Shown here one piece after another: positions 25,537 through 32,626 of a stretch of 40,469 bases of DNA. Origin of the DNA: Desulfurococcales archaeon (GTDB taxonomy: Archaea > Thermoproteota > Thermoprotei_A > Sulfolobales > NBVN01); assembly GCA_027023255.1 (NCBI GenBank), contig JALVVU010000100.1:1-40469 (forward strand), read 5' to 3'. The number at the start of each line of letters is the position of its first letter. Position 1 is the stretch's first letter. Below the pieces are notes generated by a model. The model had not been told where the DNA came from. It saw nothing but the letters and a program-made list of their open reading frames with translations, and ran no database searches. The position numbers and the translations under genes were made by a program.

Positions 25537-25863
25537 ATGCCGGCGATCGAGGTAGGAAGGATATGCGTTAAGGTATTAGGCCGTGAAGCAGGACGCAAGT
25601 GCGTCATAGTCGATATCATAGATGAGAATTTCGTACTCATAACAGGACCTAAGTCCCTCACAGGCGTCAAGAGAAGGAGGGTGAACATTAACCACATAGA
25701 GCCGCTCGATAAGAAAGTGGATATAAAGAAGGGCGCTGACGATGAAGCCGTGCTTAATGCGATCAAGGAAGCGGGCCTCGAGGACTTCATGAAGCAGAAG
25801 GTTAAGATATCGCGCAGGGTGTTCTTAGAGACGAAGGCACTTAAGCCGTCGGTGAGTGCATAA
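25537..25863 (+). CDS. rpl14e: Ribosomal protein eL14
   Basis: eL14 is an archaeal/eukaryotic large-subunit protein with an SH3/KOW-like barrel. The N-terminus [20 protein letters not shown] and then [20 protein letters not shown] followed by [17 protein letters not shown] are family marks. The 108 residues are slightly longer than the minimal form. AGGTGTTAAGGA precedes the ATG. Confidence 0.95.
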   Translation: MPAIEVGRICVKVLGREAGRKCVIVDIIDENFVLITGPKSLTGVKRRRVNINHIEPLDKKVDIKKGADDEAVLNAIKEAGLEDFMKQKVKISRRVFLETKALKPSVSA

Positions 25864-25896
25864 GCCTTTTCCTCGCTCAGCAGGCATTAGTAATTC

Positions 25897-25906
25897 CTTT
25901 TTAAAC
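25897..25906 (+). promoter_or_regulatory. TATA box of cbf5
   Basis: CTTTTTAAAC lies 33-42 nt before the cbf5 ATG; transcription from near 25927 would give a leader of about 12 nt. Confidence 0.5.
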
Positions 25907-25938
25907 TAACACGTGCATCGAAGTAAGGGTATGGTTGC

Positions 25939-27021
25939 ATGTCGTCAGCAGGTAAGGAGTTAGTAGAGAGGGGTTTGGACTTCATAAGGAAGTTAGATGA
26001 ATATGCAGGGCTAAAACGCAGGCTTGTGTTAGTTAAGCATGAGGTCACAACGAACCCAGCTTACGGAAAGGTACCAAGCGAGAGAACGTTAAACGAGAAA
26101 CTTAGGCTAGGCATCATAAACCTCGACAAACCCCCCGGACCAACAAGCCATGAGGTAGTGGCGTGGATCAAGAAAATGCTGGGCCTAACGAAGGCCGGGC
26201 ACGGCGGGACCCTAGTTCCCCGGTGAACACCGGGGAAGGGACATCCCAAAGTGTCCGGCGTCCTGCCCGTAGCGTTAGAGTCTGCATCAAAAATCATAGG
26301 TTACTTGATGCTCTCAACTAAGGAATACGTAGCGGTGATGCAACTACACGGACATGTGAGTGAGAAGCGGTTGAAGGAAGTTATCAAGAGCTTTATTGGA
26401 CGCATATATCAGAAACCACCCGTCAGGTCATCGGTAAAGAGGGCCCTCAGAATAAAGGAGATCTACAACATAGAGATCCTGGAAATACAGTACCCGTTCG
26501 TACTTATGCGCATTGAATGCGAACACGGAACGTACGTGAGGAAACTAATTCACGATATAGGGGATATCCTAGGAGCTGGAGCACACATGAGGGAACTCAG
26601 GAGAACACGTACGGGTCCCTTCAAGGAGGACGAAACTTTAGTCACTATGCATGAGTTATCCGAGGCCACCTACATGTGGAAGCAGATGAATGACGACAAG
26701 CCTCTAAGCGATATAATCCTTCCCGTGGAATTCGGTGTCTCTCACCTACCTAAAGTGATAATAATGGACGGTGCCGTGTCTGCAATAACTCATGGTGCGG
26801 ACCTAGCTGTCCCAGGAATAGCGATGCTTCATGAAGGGATCAGACCAGGTGATGCCGTAGGGATATTCACACTAAAAGGCGAGCTAGTAGCTACGGGTAT
26901 AGCTAGGATGAGTACCGAGCAAATAATTCAGTCAACGAAGGGAATAGCCGTCAAAACGAAACGCGTTATAATGAATAAAGACACGTACCCGAGGTTATGG
27001 GGACGCCGAAAGAGTCAGTAA
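25939..27021 (+). CDS. cbf5: Cbf5 tRNA/rRNA pseudouridine synthase, interrupted by an intron
   Basis: Cbf5 (dyskerin/TruB family) is the catalytic subunit of H/ACA RNPs and also makes pseudouridine 55 in archaeal tRNA. The coding sequence is join(25939..26215, 26243..27021), giving 351 residues. Unspliced reading stops at the TGA 26224-26226. Removing the 27-nt intron restores GHGGTLDPKVSGVLPVAL; the predicted catalytic Asp93 codon is itself assembled across the junction (G from exon 1, AT from exon 2). The catalytic domain includes LDKPPGPTSHEVVAWIKKML and GTYVRKLIHDIGDILG; the C-terminal PUA domain runs from about residue 255 to 335. tRNA-Ser follows. Confidence 0.95.
26216..26242 (+). other. 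Bulge-helix-bulge intron in cbf5 pre-mRNA
   Basis: The RNA folds into a textbook splicing-endonuclease substrate. Outer helix GGGA (26206-26209) pairs with UCCC (26244-26247). Central 4-bp helix CCCU (26210-26213) pairs with AGGG (26237-26240). The 3-nt bulges are AGU (26214-26216) and ACA (26241-26243). The inner stem UCCCCGGU (26217-26224) pairs with ACCGGGGA (26229-26236) around a GAAC loop. Cutting after the second nucleotide of each bulge removes exactly 27 nt. cbf5 introns of this kind are known in other Crenarchaeota. Confidence 0.95.
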
Positions 27022-27022
27022 G

Positions 27023-27032
27023 CTTAATTTAT
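27023..27032 (+). promoter_or_regulatory. TATA box of tRNA-Ser
   Basis: CTTAATTTAT is centred about 29 nt before the first base of the tRNA, which predicts transcription starting a few nucleotides upstream of it. Confidence 0.55.
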
Positions 27033-27056
27033 CCCTCAATAACTCCTAAAAACGGA

Positions 27057-27143
27057 GCCGGGGTGCCCGAGCGGCCTAAGGGGCCGGCCTTGAGAGCCGG
27101 TGGACGAACGTCCGCGCGGGTTCAAATCCCGCCCCCGGCGCCA
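27057..27143 (+). tRNA. tRNA-Ser(UGA)
   Basis: The acceptor stem GCCGGGG pairs with CCCCGGC, the anticodon stem CCGGC/GCCGG encloses loop CTTGAGA with anticodon TGA (27091-27093), a long variable arm marks a class II tRNA, and the T arm is GCGGG-TTCAAAT-CCCGC. Discriminator G (27140) and CCA (27141-27143) are encoded. No intron. Confidence 0.95.
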
Positions 27144-27170
27144 CAACCTAACAATTGACTTAGGGGATAT

Positions 27171-28130
27171 TCATGTCATTGCAAGTATCTCTTGTGCTAG
27201 GCGTTCCGCCCCGTCAGGGTATGATGGGGGTTTACGTGATTCGGACTTCTCGAGGGCTTTCAAGAGGGTTTCAGGGGTTATATTCTCAATAACTACGGCA
27301 TTAAGTTTCTTTGCGAGAATTCTGGCGTCCTCCCATCCAGCAGTAAGTGTCCACTCGGGGTTGGGGACTATTATGACCGGCTTACCATACGTTAGTGCCG
27401 CGTCTATGACAGTCTTCCCCAAATGACTTACGACGACCCTTGCCCCCGCGATCCAGCGGCCAAAGTCCGGATCAAACTGAAATACCTCCCAGTCTGGGTG
27501 TGTCCTCCTGTAGGGTTCGGGGTCAACACGCCCTGTTTGTAGAACCACGTTCTTAAGGCCTAGCTTGGAGAAGGCATCAAACAGTATTTTGTGGCCGTAC
27601 GTCCCACCGGTGACCAGTATGTAACCCTTATCTTCGGGTTCATACTCTGGGAGTTCGTAGAGCGGCCCGTAAACCTTTCCCTTAGGGTGGATCTTAAGTT
27701 GTTCCTCCCACTGAAGTACGGTTACGTGGCTGAAAGGCCTTAACCATCTAGCGCTTAGGCTAGGCCTCGTGAATCTAACAGAGCTTTCAATGTTGTAGAC
27801 CTTGAGCCCCTTTATCCAAGCTATTATTGCTGGAGGTACGCTATGATTACTACCGGTACTGACAAGCACATCATACGAACCTTTAATTTTCCTAAGGCTT
27901 TCAATGAAGGCTCCAGGCATACGTGCCAGTAGTTTTGCTGTGGAATCCCTAGGTCCACGAGGCTTAGATACCTCAATAACTCTCCCATACTTAGATACTT
28001 TACTTTCCGTCCATCGATCTCCCTTAGGAATTATGAACGTCAACTCAGCATGATTGTAGAGTCTCTGGGCAACAGCCACAGCGTAACCGGTGTGCCCGCC
28101 TCCACTAGCAGTTATTAGCACCCTAACCAT
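27171..28130 (-). CDS. Alg14-Alg13-like glycosyltransferase, fused form
   Basis: The 319-residue protein has a GT-B fold like MurG and the Alg13/Alg14 UDP-GlcNAc transferase. The N-terminal half resembles Alg14: LITASGGGHTGYAVAVAQRL, then TFIIPKGDRWTESKV and VSTGSNHSVPPAI. The C-terminal half resembles Alg13: ILVTGGTYGHKILFDAFSKL, ARVVVSHLGKTVIDAALTYG and KPVIIVPNPEW, the nucleotide-sugar site. Both halves are separate proteins in yeast. A likely job is the second sugar addition on the dolichol-linked glycan used for N-glycosylation; the real substrate is not shown. It is convergent with tRNA-Ser. Confidence 0.82.
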   Translation of the reverse strand: MVRVLITASGGGHTGYAVAVAQRLYNHAELTFIIPKGDRWTESKVSKYGRVIEVSKPRGPRDSTAKLLARMPGAFIESLRKIKGSYDVLVSTGSNHSVPPAIIAWIKGLKVYNIESSVRFTRPSLSARWLRPFSHVTVLQWEEQLKIHPKGKVYGPLYELPEYEPEDKGYILVTGGTYGHKILFDAFSKLGLKNVVLQTGRVDPEPYRRTHPDWEVFQFDPDFGRWIAGARVVVSHLGKTVIDAALTYGKPVIIVPNPEWTLTAGWEDARILAKKLNAVVIENITPETLLKALEKSESRKPPSYPDGAERLAQEILAMT

Positions 28131-28215
28131 TACTTAAGCCCAACGTAGACTAACGTATCAGGATAATAACTTAATGTCCCGCTCCTAAGCACTACATTCA
28201 CCACATATCGCCTAA

Positions 28216-28276
28216 GTTACGTGTATGAAGCTCCTGAAATTCCCTTTCAGGGGTTCTTAAGGATTTCTGAGGTAAC
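28216..28276 (+). other. Structured element before the DUF505 gene
   Basis: An 11-bp hairpin with two G-U pairs (28229-28239 with 28245-28255, loop TTCCC) is enclosed by GTTAC (28216-28220) and GTAAC (28272-28276). A CTGA at 28267-28270 and GTATGA near 28223 recall C/D boxes, but the C box is degenerate and C' is missing. It may be a leader structure or a separate small RNA. Confidence 0.35.
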
Positions 28277-28329
28277 TTTTTGACTGAAGGTGAAGAGTAA
28301 GTAAGAGGCAGAGGAGGTGATTAGGCAAA

Positions 28330-30078
28330 ATGTTCGTGAGAGTAAATCATGTGAGAGTATTAAGGAAATTAAAGGAGGAGAGGAGTGCAGATAAGCTGTC
28401 AGCGTCAAACATTGTTGCTAGGAGGGAATTCTCTAGAACAGTAATGGAGTTACATATAATGGGCTTGGTCAAAATAAGCGGAGATAATATCATAATAACG
28501 CATGCAGGGGAACGCATAGTGGAGGCATTCGAAGCAATCAACGTGCCAGAGGATAAAATACCAGATCCTTGGATAAACTCAGCAGTGATCTACGCTCTTG
28601 AGCTTGCTGAGTTAACCGGGTATGTGCCTAAGCTGTGGAGGGACATGCTCGAAGCTAGAGGATTATGGAGTAACGGGACAACTAAAGCAGCCACCGAGAT
28701 ACTAGAGGCTTACAGAAACGCGCGCCCGTTGATATACATAACCCCCGAGATAGCAGAGTTCCTCATAGGTCTACCACCTGGCCCGGCCCCGCTCGATGAA
28801 CTCATCGCCTCCAGAGACTCCGGCGGTTATGGGCACAATGTGGTCAACGCATTAGAGGCGACCAGGCTCCTTAGAATATCACCACCAACACCGGAGGGAA
28901 GCACGTACATCTTAACACCAGTAGGTAGGAAGGTTCGTCGAGCCCTACTGAGGGCCCCAATCTACGACTCAGTAATCCTGATAGACGAGAGAATCGTGGA
29001 TTTAATGCAGAGGGAAGACCTAAGTGAAGCAGAGATAAGCGAACTAGAGCGCATGCACCTCAGAACAGGAACAAAAACAACGAGCATGGGTAAGGAGCTT
29101 GTCGAAAGCTATAAGGAGCAAACCAAAGTGGAGGACGTAATAGTACCGTTCTCCATATCCGTCGAGGAACTCGCAGTCATGAAAATGATCGAGGAGTTCA
29201 CCAAGAAGTACCCGCCTGAGGAGCCCGTACCCACATACAGTGACTTAAGGGATAAGGTTCCCGGAGTTAACTTAGGTGAGATCCTCCACCTTCTCGAAGC
29301 TAAGGAACTTGTAAAAAGAGTTGAGAAGCGCTCGAAAGACACTTACGAACTAACAGATATTGGCTTAGAAGTTCTTTCCAAGTTTAGAGATCTTGACAGA
29401 AACATCACATCATCCGCGGTTAAATCAGCTACCTACACAGTAATCGGCCGTCCTCCGAAGGCAGAATGGGTTAAGGAAGGTAGGGAATTAGGCATAATAT
29501 TTAACGACATAACTGAACGAGGCTGGTTCCTCATAAATATCGCAAAGAGAATTCGCAAGAAGCCCTTCCTAACAATATATGATGCAAACATCGTGCATAA
29601 GGTCCCAGCGAAAGGTATGAAAATAGATGAGCTAGTGAAGAACATTGCTAATACATTAAACGTCGATGAGGGCGGTGTTGTTAGGGCGATATCTGAAGCA
29701 GAATCAAAGGGCTTAGTTGACGTCCTGCCAAACGACGTGGTGGTACTCACATATCTTGGAAAAGCAGTAAAGGACGTAATATCGATGGCATCAACTAATG
29801 AGTTACTGAAATCAAGAATATCGATAACACCCACGCATTATAACGTACTGCTAATCATTAGGGAGAACATAGGGACTCTTAAGAAACTGTATGCGCAAAA
29901 AGACGTGAAGACTTTAATAAATGAGGAAGTCAAGATAATCTACAACAACATAAAGAGAGTTACCAGCATATCGCTTGATGAAATTAAGAAAACATTGCAA
30001 CAGCTACGGGCGTATGGATTGCTAGGTCGTACAGGCATAACTGAGGCCGGAGAACTTCTCTTAAAAGCCTACGCATAG
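28330..30078 (+). CDS. DUF505 protein with repeated winged-helix modules
   Basis: The 582-residue protein looks like the archaeal DUF505 family (function unknown). It has several winged-helix-like modules: near residues 1-70 (a MarR-like start LRKLKEERSADKLSASNIV), 285-350 (YSDLRDKVPGVNLGEILHLL, then TDIGLEVLSKFRDL), 435-490 (NIANTLNVDEGGVVRAISEA) and 500-580 (SLDEIKKTLQQLRAYGLLGR, then TGITEAGELLLKAY). No catalytic motif or membrane segment is seen. A perfect GGAGGTGAT ribosome site precedes the ATG. DNA binding is likely from the folds, but its role is unknown. Confidence 0.8.
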   Translation: MFVRVNHVRVLRKLKEERSADKLSASNIVARREFSRTVMELHIMGLVKISGDNIIITHAGERIVEAFEAINVPEDKIPDPWINSAVIYALELAELTGYVPKLWRDMLEARGLWSNGTTKAATEILEAYRNARPLIYITPEIAEFLIGLPPGPAPLDELIASRDSGGYGHNVVNALEATRLLRISPPTPEGSTYILTPVGRKVRRALLRAPIYDSVILIDERIVDLMQREDLSEAEISELERMHLRTGTKTTSMGKELVESYKEQTKVEDVIVPFSISVEELAVMKMIEEFTKKYPPEEPVPTYSDLRDKVPGVNLGEILHLLEAKELVKRVEKRSKDTYELTDIGLEVLSKFRDLDRNITSSAVKSATYTVIGRPPKAEWVKEGRELGIIFNDITERGWFLINIAKRIRKKPFLTIYDANIVHKVPAKGMKIDELVKNIANTLNVDEGGVVRAISEAESKGLVDVLPNDVVVLTYLGKAVKDVISMASTNELLKSRISITPTHYNVLLIIRENIGTLKKLYAQKDVKTLINEEVKIIYNNIKRVTSISLDEIKKTLQQLRAYGLLGRTGITEAGELLLKAYA

Positions 30079-30154
30079 ATCGCCACGTTTAATTTTATCT
30101 TAAATGACGGTAAACTCGCGATCATGGGTTACGATGCCTAGATGGATGTGAATA

Positions 30155-30164
30155 CGATTAAAGC
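30155..30164 (+). promoter_or_regulatory. TATA box of the 30188 sRNA
   Basis: CGATTAAAGC is centred about 28 nt before the terminal stem of the C/D box sRNA candidate, the distance expected for a crenarchaeal promoter. Confidence 0.45.
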
Positions 30165-30187
30165 CCTGATTCTAGGTATTAATTGAA

Positions 30188-30256
30188 GCGGTCGTATGAT
30201 GAGAAGAGGGTCTCGTGACATAATGGATGATTTGAGCCGGAAATGCTGAAGACCGC
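30188..30256 (+). ncRNA. C/D box sRNA candidate with terminal stem
   Basis: A perfect 6-bp terminal stem GCGGTC (30188-30193) and GACCGC (30251-30256) encloses the boxes. C is ATGATGA (30196-30202), an exact match to RUGAUGA; then a 12-nt guide (30203-30214), a weak D' GTGA (30215-30218), a 5-nt spacer, a relaxed C' TGGATGA (30224-30230), a 15-nt guide (30231-30245) and D CTGA (30246-30249). It sits alone between the DUF505 gene and tRNA-Gly with a TATA box in place. Targets complementary to TTTGAGCCGGAAATG or GAAGAGGGTCTC were not identified. Confidence 0.7.
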
Positions 30257-30319
30257 ATTTATCTATCACCGTAAGAAGCTATCATTAATTTATGGTTAGT
30301 TCGCTGTCGAAAGGTGATC

Positions 30320-30398
30320 TGGTGCGGCGGCCGGGATTTGAACCCGGGACCTCCGGCTTGGAAGGCCGGCGTCCTAGACCAGGCTAGACGACCGCCGC
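30320..30398 (-). tRNA. tRNA-Gly(UCC)
   Basis: On the minus strand the acceptor GCGGCGG (from 30398) pairs with CCGCCGC, the anticodon stem CCGGC/GCCGG encloses CTTCCAA with anticodon TCC, and the T arm is CCGGG-TTCAAAT-CCCGG. Discriminator A (30323) and CCA (30322-30320) are encoded. No intron. Confidence 0.95.
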
Positions 30399-30420
30399 CA
30401 TACAATTTAAGGACGTAGGG

Positions 30421-30433
30421 GGTTTAAGCTTTT
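30421..30433. promoter_or_regulatory. Shared TATA region of tRNA-Gly and archease
   Basis: GTTTAAGCTTTTA contains the palindrome AAGCTT and AT-rich arms. On the minus strand it is about 29 nt before tRNA-Gly; on the plus strand about 42 nt before the archease ATG. It may serve both. Confidence 0.4.
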
Positions 30434-30468
30434 AGCGCCTCAGACTACCAAGAAGGCTGGGCGGTATC

Positions 30469-30903
30469 ATGAGGTGTGGTTACTTCAGATTCCTTGAACA
30501 TACAGCAGATGCTTACGTTGAGGCGACCGGGAGAACTCTTGAGGAAGCGTTCGAGTGGATGGCAAAAGGAATGTTCGAGATAATGACAGATACAAGCAAG
30601 GTCCGCCCGCTTATTAAGAAGGATTTAAGCGGCACCGGAGTTGACCTGGAAGGCGTGCTGTACAGGTGGTTGGAGGATCTATTAATACTGCATGATGCTG
30701 AAGGCTTAGTCTTCTCCGAATTTAGAGTCTACGAAGTTAAGAAGATCGGTAATGAATACACATATAAGGCAAGCGTGTGGGGTGAGGTCTTCGACCCATC
30801 TAGGCACGAGATACGTACGGAGGTAAAGGCAGTGACGTACTCACTAATGGAGGTGAAGAACGTTGACAGTTGCTGGGTACTTAGAGTAGTGTTCGACCTG
30901 TGA
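30469..30903 (+). CDS. Archease, activator of RtcB
   Basis: Archease speeds guanylylation and turnover of the RNA ligase RtcB. The 144 residues match the family: YFRFLEHTADAYVEATGRTL at the N-terminus with its conserved HTAD Asp, EEAFEWMAKGMFEIM, then LYRWLEDLLILHDAEGLVF and the C-terminal VKAVTYSLMEV. It is not beside rtcB (12032) but in the same 20-kb span, between tRNA-Gly and tRNA-Phe. Confidence 0.93.
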   Translation: MRCGYFRFLEHTADAYVEATGRTLEEAFEWMAKGMFEIMTDTSKVRPLIKKDLSGTGVDLEGVLYRWLEDLLILHDAEGLVFSEFRVYEVKKIGNEYTYKASVWGEVFDPSRHEIRTEVKAVTYSLMEVKNVDSCWVLRVVFDL

Positions 30904-30949
30904 TGCATGCCTAGGTTAAGCATGAATACCGCGCAACCCTCGTTGTAAA

Positions 30950-30960
30950 ACTTAAATAGC
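30950..30960 (+). promoter_or_regulatory. TATA box of tRNA-Phe
   Basis: The segment AACTTAAATAG is centred about 29 nt before the tRNA-Phe gene, matching the spacing seen at the other tRNAs in this window. Confidence 0.5.
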
Positions 30961-30983
30961 CACTCAAACAATCAATCCTCGGA

Positions 30984-31060
30984 GCCGCCGTAGCTCAGCC
31001 CGGGAGAGCACCCGGCTGAAGACCGGGGTGTCCGGGGTTCAAATCCCCGCGGCGGCACCA
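30984..31060 (+). tRNA. tRNA-Phe(GAA)
   Basis: The acceptor GCCGCCG pairs with CGGCGGC, the anticodon stem CCCGG/CCGGG encloses CTGAAGA with anticodon GAA (31018-31020), and the T arm is CGGGG-TTCAAAT-CCCCG. Discriminator A and CCA (31058-31060) are encoded. No intron. The 155 nt that follow, up to 31216, hold nothing I can support. Confidence 0.95.
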
Positions 31061-31216
31061 AACCCTGATTGATTCCTCCATCAAAGTTATTTAATGATAC
31101 ACGAAGCCAAGCCTCAAATACGTGTGGTTTTCCGCGCATGATCAACGACTATTCCTATATATGAGGCTCCATAGTAGAAATTCGTTTGACGTGACACGTA
31201 CCCATACTTAGTTACC

Positions 31217-31501
31217 TTAGTGTTTAGTTTGCTTCCTGACTAGGACGAAAACATTACCTCTGACATCGATTACATCAGCATTAACTTTAGAGGCAACCTC
31301 GTGAGCAATTTCCTTGATGTTTGCTCCTGCTCGCTTTAGGGACTTCATTACCCTCACTTTTATTATGCCTTCACGTTTCAACCAGGTGCGTATCTCCTCG
31401 ATTACGCCAGGTGTCACTCCGTTCTTGCCTATCCGCACGTGTGGCTCCCCGGCGATTACGCGCTTGACTTTCTCTGATTTCTTGATTTTTCCCTTAGGCA
31501 T
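31217..31501 (-). CDS. CRM-domain (YhbY-like) RNA-binding protein
   Basis: The 94-residue protein is a single CRM domain, the fold of bacterial YhbY, which is associated with pre-50S particles and RNA splicing in plants. The GKNGVTPGVIEEI loop near residue 25 is the GxxG-like RNA-binding motif; IIKVRVMKSLKRAGANIKEI and a final RGNVFVLVRK follow. Its start lies within the end of the Rpp21 gene (46-nt overlap), so the two are translated from one message. Confidence 0.88.
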   Translation of the reverse strand: MPKGKIKKSEKVKRVIAGEPHVRIGKNGVTPGVIEEIRTWLKREGIIKVRVMKSLKRAGANIKEIAHEVASKVNADVIDVRGNVFVLVRKQTKH

Positions 31502-31824
31502 GGTGTCCTCACCACGTACCCACAGTGTAAGCAGGTCTTCGTCACTATAATTTGTTTCCTATTTCTCCGTATCCTAACGCGGCATGAAACCTCCGGCACT
31601 AAGGGTACTAAGCAGTTCTTACAGACCCACCTCCTGTACTTAACTGGCTTCCTAACGTCGGCTTTGCTCAGTAGTCTTAGACCTAACGCTATGTACCTGC
31701 GTGAGAGGTTCGTCATTCCTTGCTTGAGGGCCTTAACGGCCTCGCTGTATAGTATTAACGCTCGCTGGTATGCTAGGTCCCGCTTTGCGTTCCTTAACTT
31801 TCTCCGCACTGGTTCCTCCCGCAT
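31456..31824 (-). CDS. rnp4: RNase P protein Rpp21
   Basis: Rpp21 is a zinc-ribbon subunit of archaeal RNase P and pairs with Rpp29 (rnp1 at 14951) in the holoenzyme. The N-terminal helices (LRNAKRDLAYQRALILYSEA, then LSRRYIALGLRLLSKADVRK) and two CxxC pairs at residues 68/71 and 98/101 form the family pattern. The long overlap with the CRM gene suggests tight coupling. It has its own promoter and diverges from nep1. Confidence 0.92.
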   Translation of the reverse strand: MREEPVRRKLRNAKRDLAYQRALILYSEAVKALKQGMTNLSRRYIALGLRLLSKADVRKPVKYRRWVCKNCLVPLVPEVSCRVRIRRNRKQIIVTKTCLHCGYVVRTPCLREKSRNQRKSSA

Positions 31825-31857
31825 AACTACATTGGAACTTGTAAATTAAGGCGCTTT

Positions 31858-31866
31858 GCTTTATAG
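31858..31866. promoter_or_regulatory. TATA element between rnp4 and nep1
   Basis: On the minus strand CTATAAAGC is centred about 38 nt before the rnp4 ATG. On the plus strand GCTTTATAG is a similar distance before the nep1 ATG at 31898. The two genes may share it. Confidence 0.4.
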
Positions 31867-31897
31867 AGGACTTAGCTTTCATCTAATCGGGGTAAGT

Positions 31898-32593
31898 ATG
31901 AGTGACGAGTGTGTTACAGTGATACTCGCTGAGGCAAGTCTTGAGTTAGTGCCTCAGCAAATAGCTGGGCACCCTGCGGTGGTTAAAAATGCGCGGAGGC
32001 GAGGGCGAAAACCCACGGAGACTTTACTTGATGTTTCGCTGCATTATCATGCTATGAAGCGCCTTAGTAAGAGGGAAAAGAGGGGCAGGCCAGACATAGT
32101 TCACGTTACGTTGCTGGAGCTTCTTTCTTCACCACTTAACTTAGAGGGGAAGCTGAGGGTTTACGTGCATACCTTGAATGACTACGTGTTGTTTATAGAT
32201 CCAGCAACTAGAATACCTAGAAATTACAACAGGTTCATCGGTTTAATGGAGCAATTATTTATTAAGGGGCAAATACCGCCTCAAGCTGATAAGCCCTTAA
32301 TAATAGTGAAACCAGCAACACTGAGCTCGCTTCTGAAGATGTTGGGTTTTGATAGCATAATTCTGTTGAGTGAATTGGGAGAGCTTCGAAACCCAACAGT
32401 GATTTGCTCTGAGTCCCTCGAGCGCAACGCCCCTATAGTCATAGGTGCGTTTCCTCACGGTGACTTCGAGGAGGAAACGAAGGCGTTGGCAAGAGGCGTC
32501 TATGCGATATACCCTAAGCCCCTTGAGACCTGGGTTGTGGCGTCCCGCATTACGCATGCGTGTGAGGAGCTACTGAGTATACTACCCAAGTAG
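31898..32593 (+). CDS. nep1: Nep1 rRNA pseudouridine N1-methyltransferase
   Basis: Nep1/Emg1 is a SPOUT methyltransferase that methylates N1 of a pseudouridine in helix 35 of 16S rRNA and aids small-subunit assembly. Features include an N-terminal VTVILAEASLELVPQQI, the RNA-binding KRGRPDIVHVTLLELLSSPL, NYNRFIGLMEQLF, and the knot with APIVIGAFPHGDFEEETKAL and ETWVVASRITHACEEL. A longer frame opens at 31856, but the ATG at 31898 has GGGGTAAGT before it and gives the normal N-terminus (231 residues). It pairs functionally with Cbf5, which can make such pseudouridines. Confidence 0.94.
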   Translation: MSDECVTVILAEASLELVPQQIAGHPAVVKNARRRGRKPTETLLDVSLHYHAMKRLSKREKRGRPDIVHVTLLELLSSPLNLEGKLRVYVHTLNDYVLFIDPATRIPRNYNRFIGLMEQLFIKGQIPPQADKPLIIVKPATLSSLLKMLGFDSIILLSELGELRNPTVICSESLERNAPIVIGAFPHGDFEEETKALARGVYAIYPKPLETWVVASRITHACEELLSILPK

Positions 32594-32626
32594 GGATACT
32601 CGAGAAAATGTCGCTGAGTTAACGTG

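Noticed and set aside
26224-26226. Read-through of the in-frame UGA as selenocysteine
   Set aside because: The residues between the two parts (VPR-UGA-TPGKGTS) do not fit Cbf5, while splicing gives the exact family sequence; selenocysteine is not known in Crenarchaeota.
25939-27021. cbf5 as a broken gene, two genes, or a frameshift
   Set aside because: Both parts are in the same frame, a perfect splicing motif covers the stop, and removing exactly 27 nt restores the catalytic GTLDPKVSGV motif.
31061-31216. C/D box sRNA after tRNA-Phe
   Set aside because: ATGATAC and ATGATCA resemble C boxes, but no D box (CTGA) lies at a proper distance on either strand.
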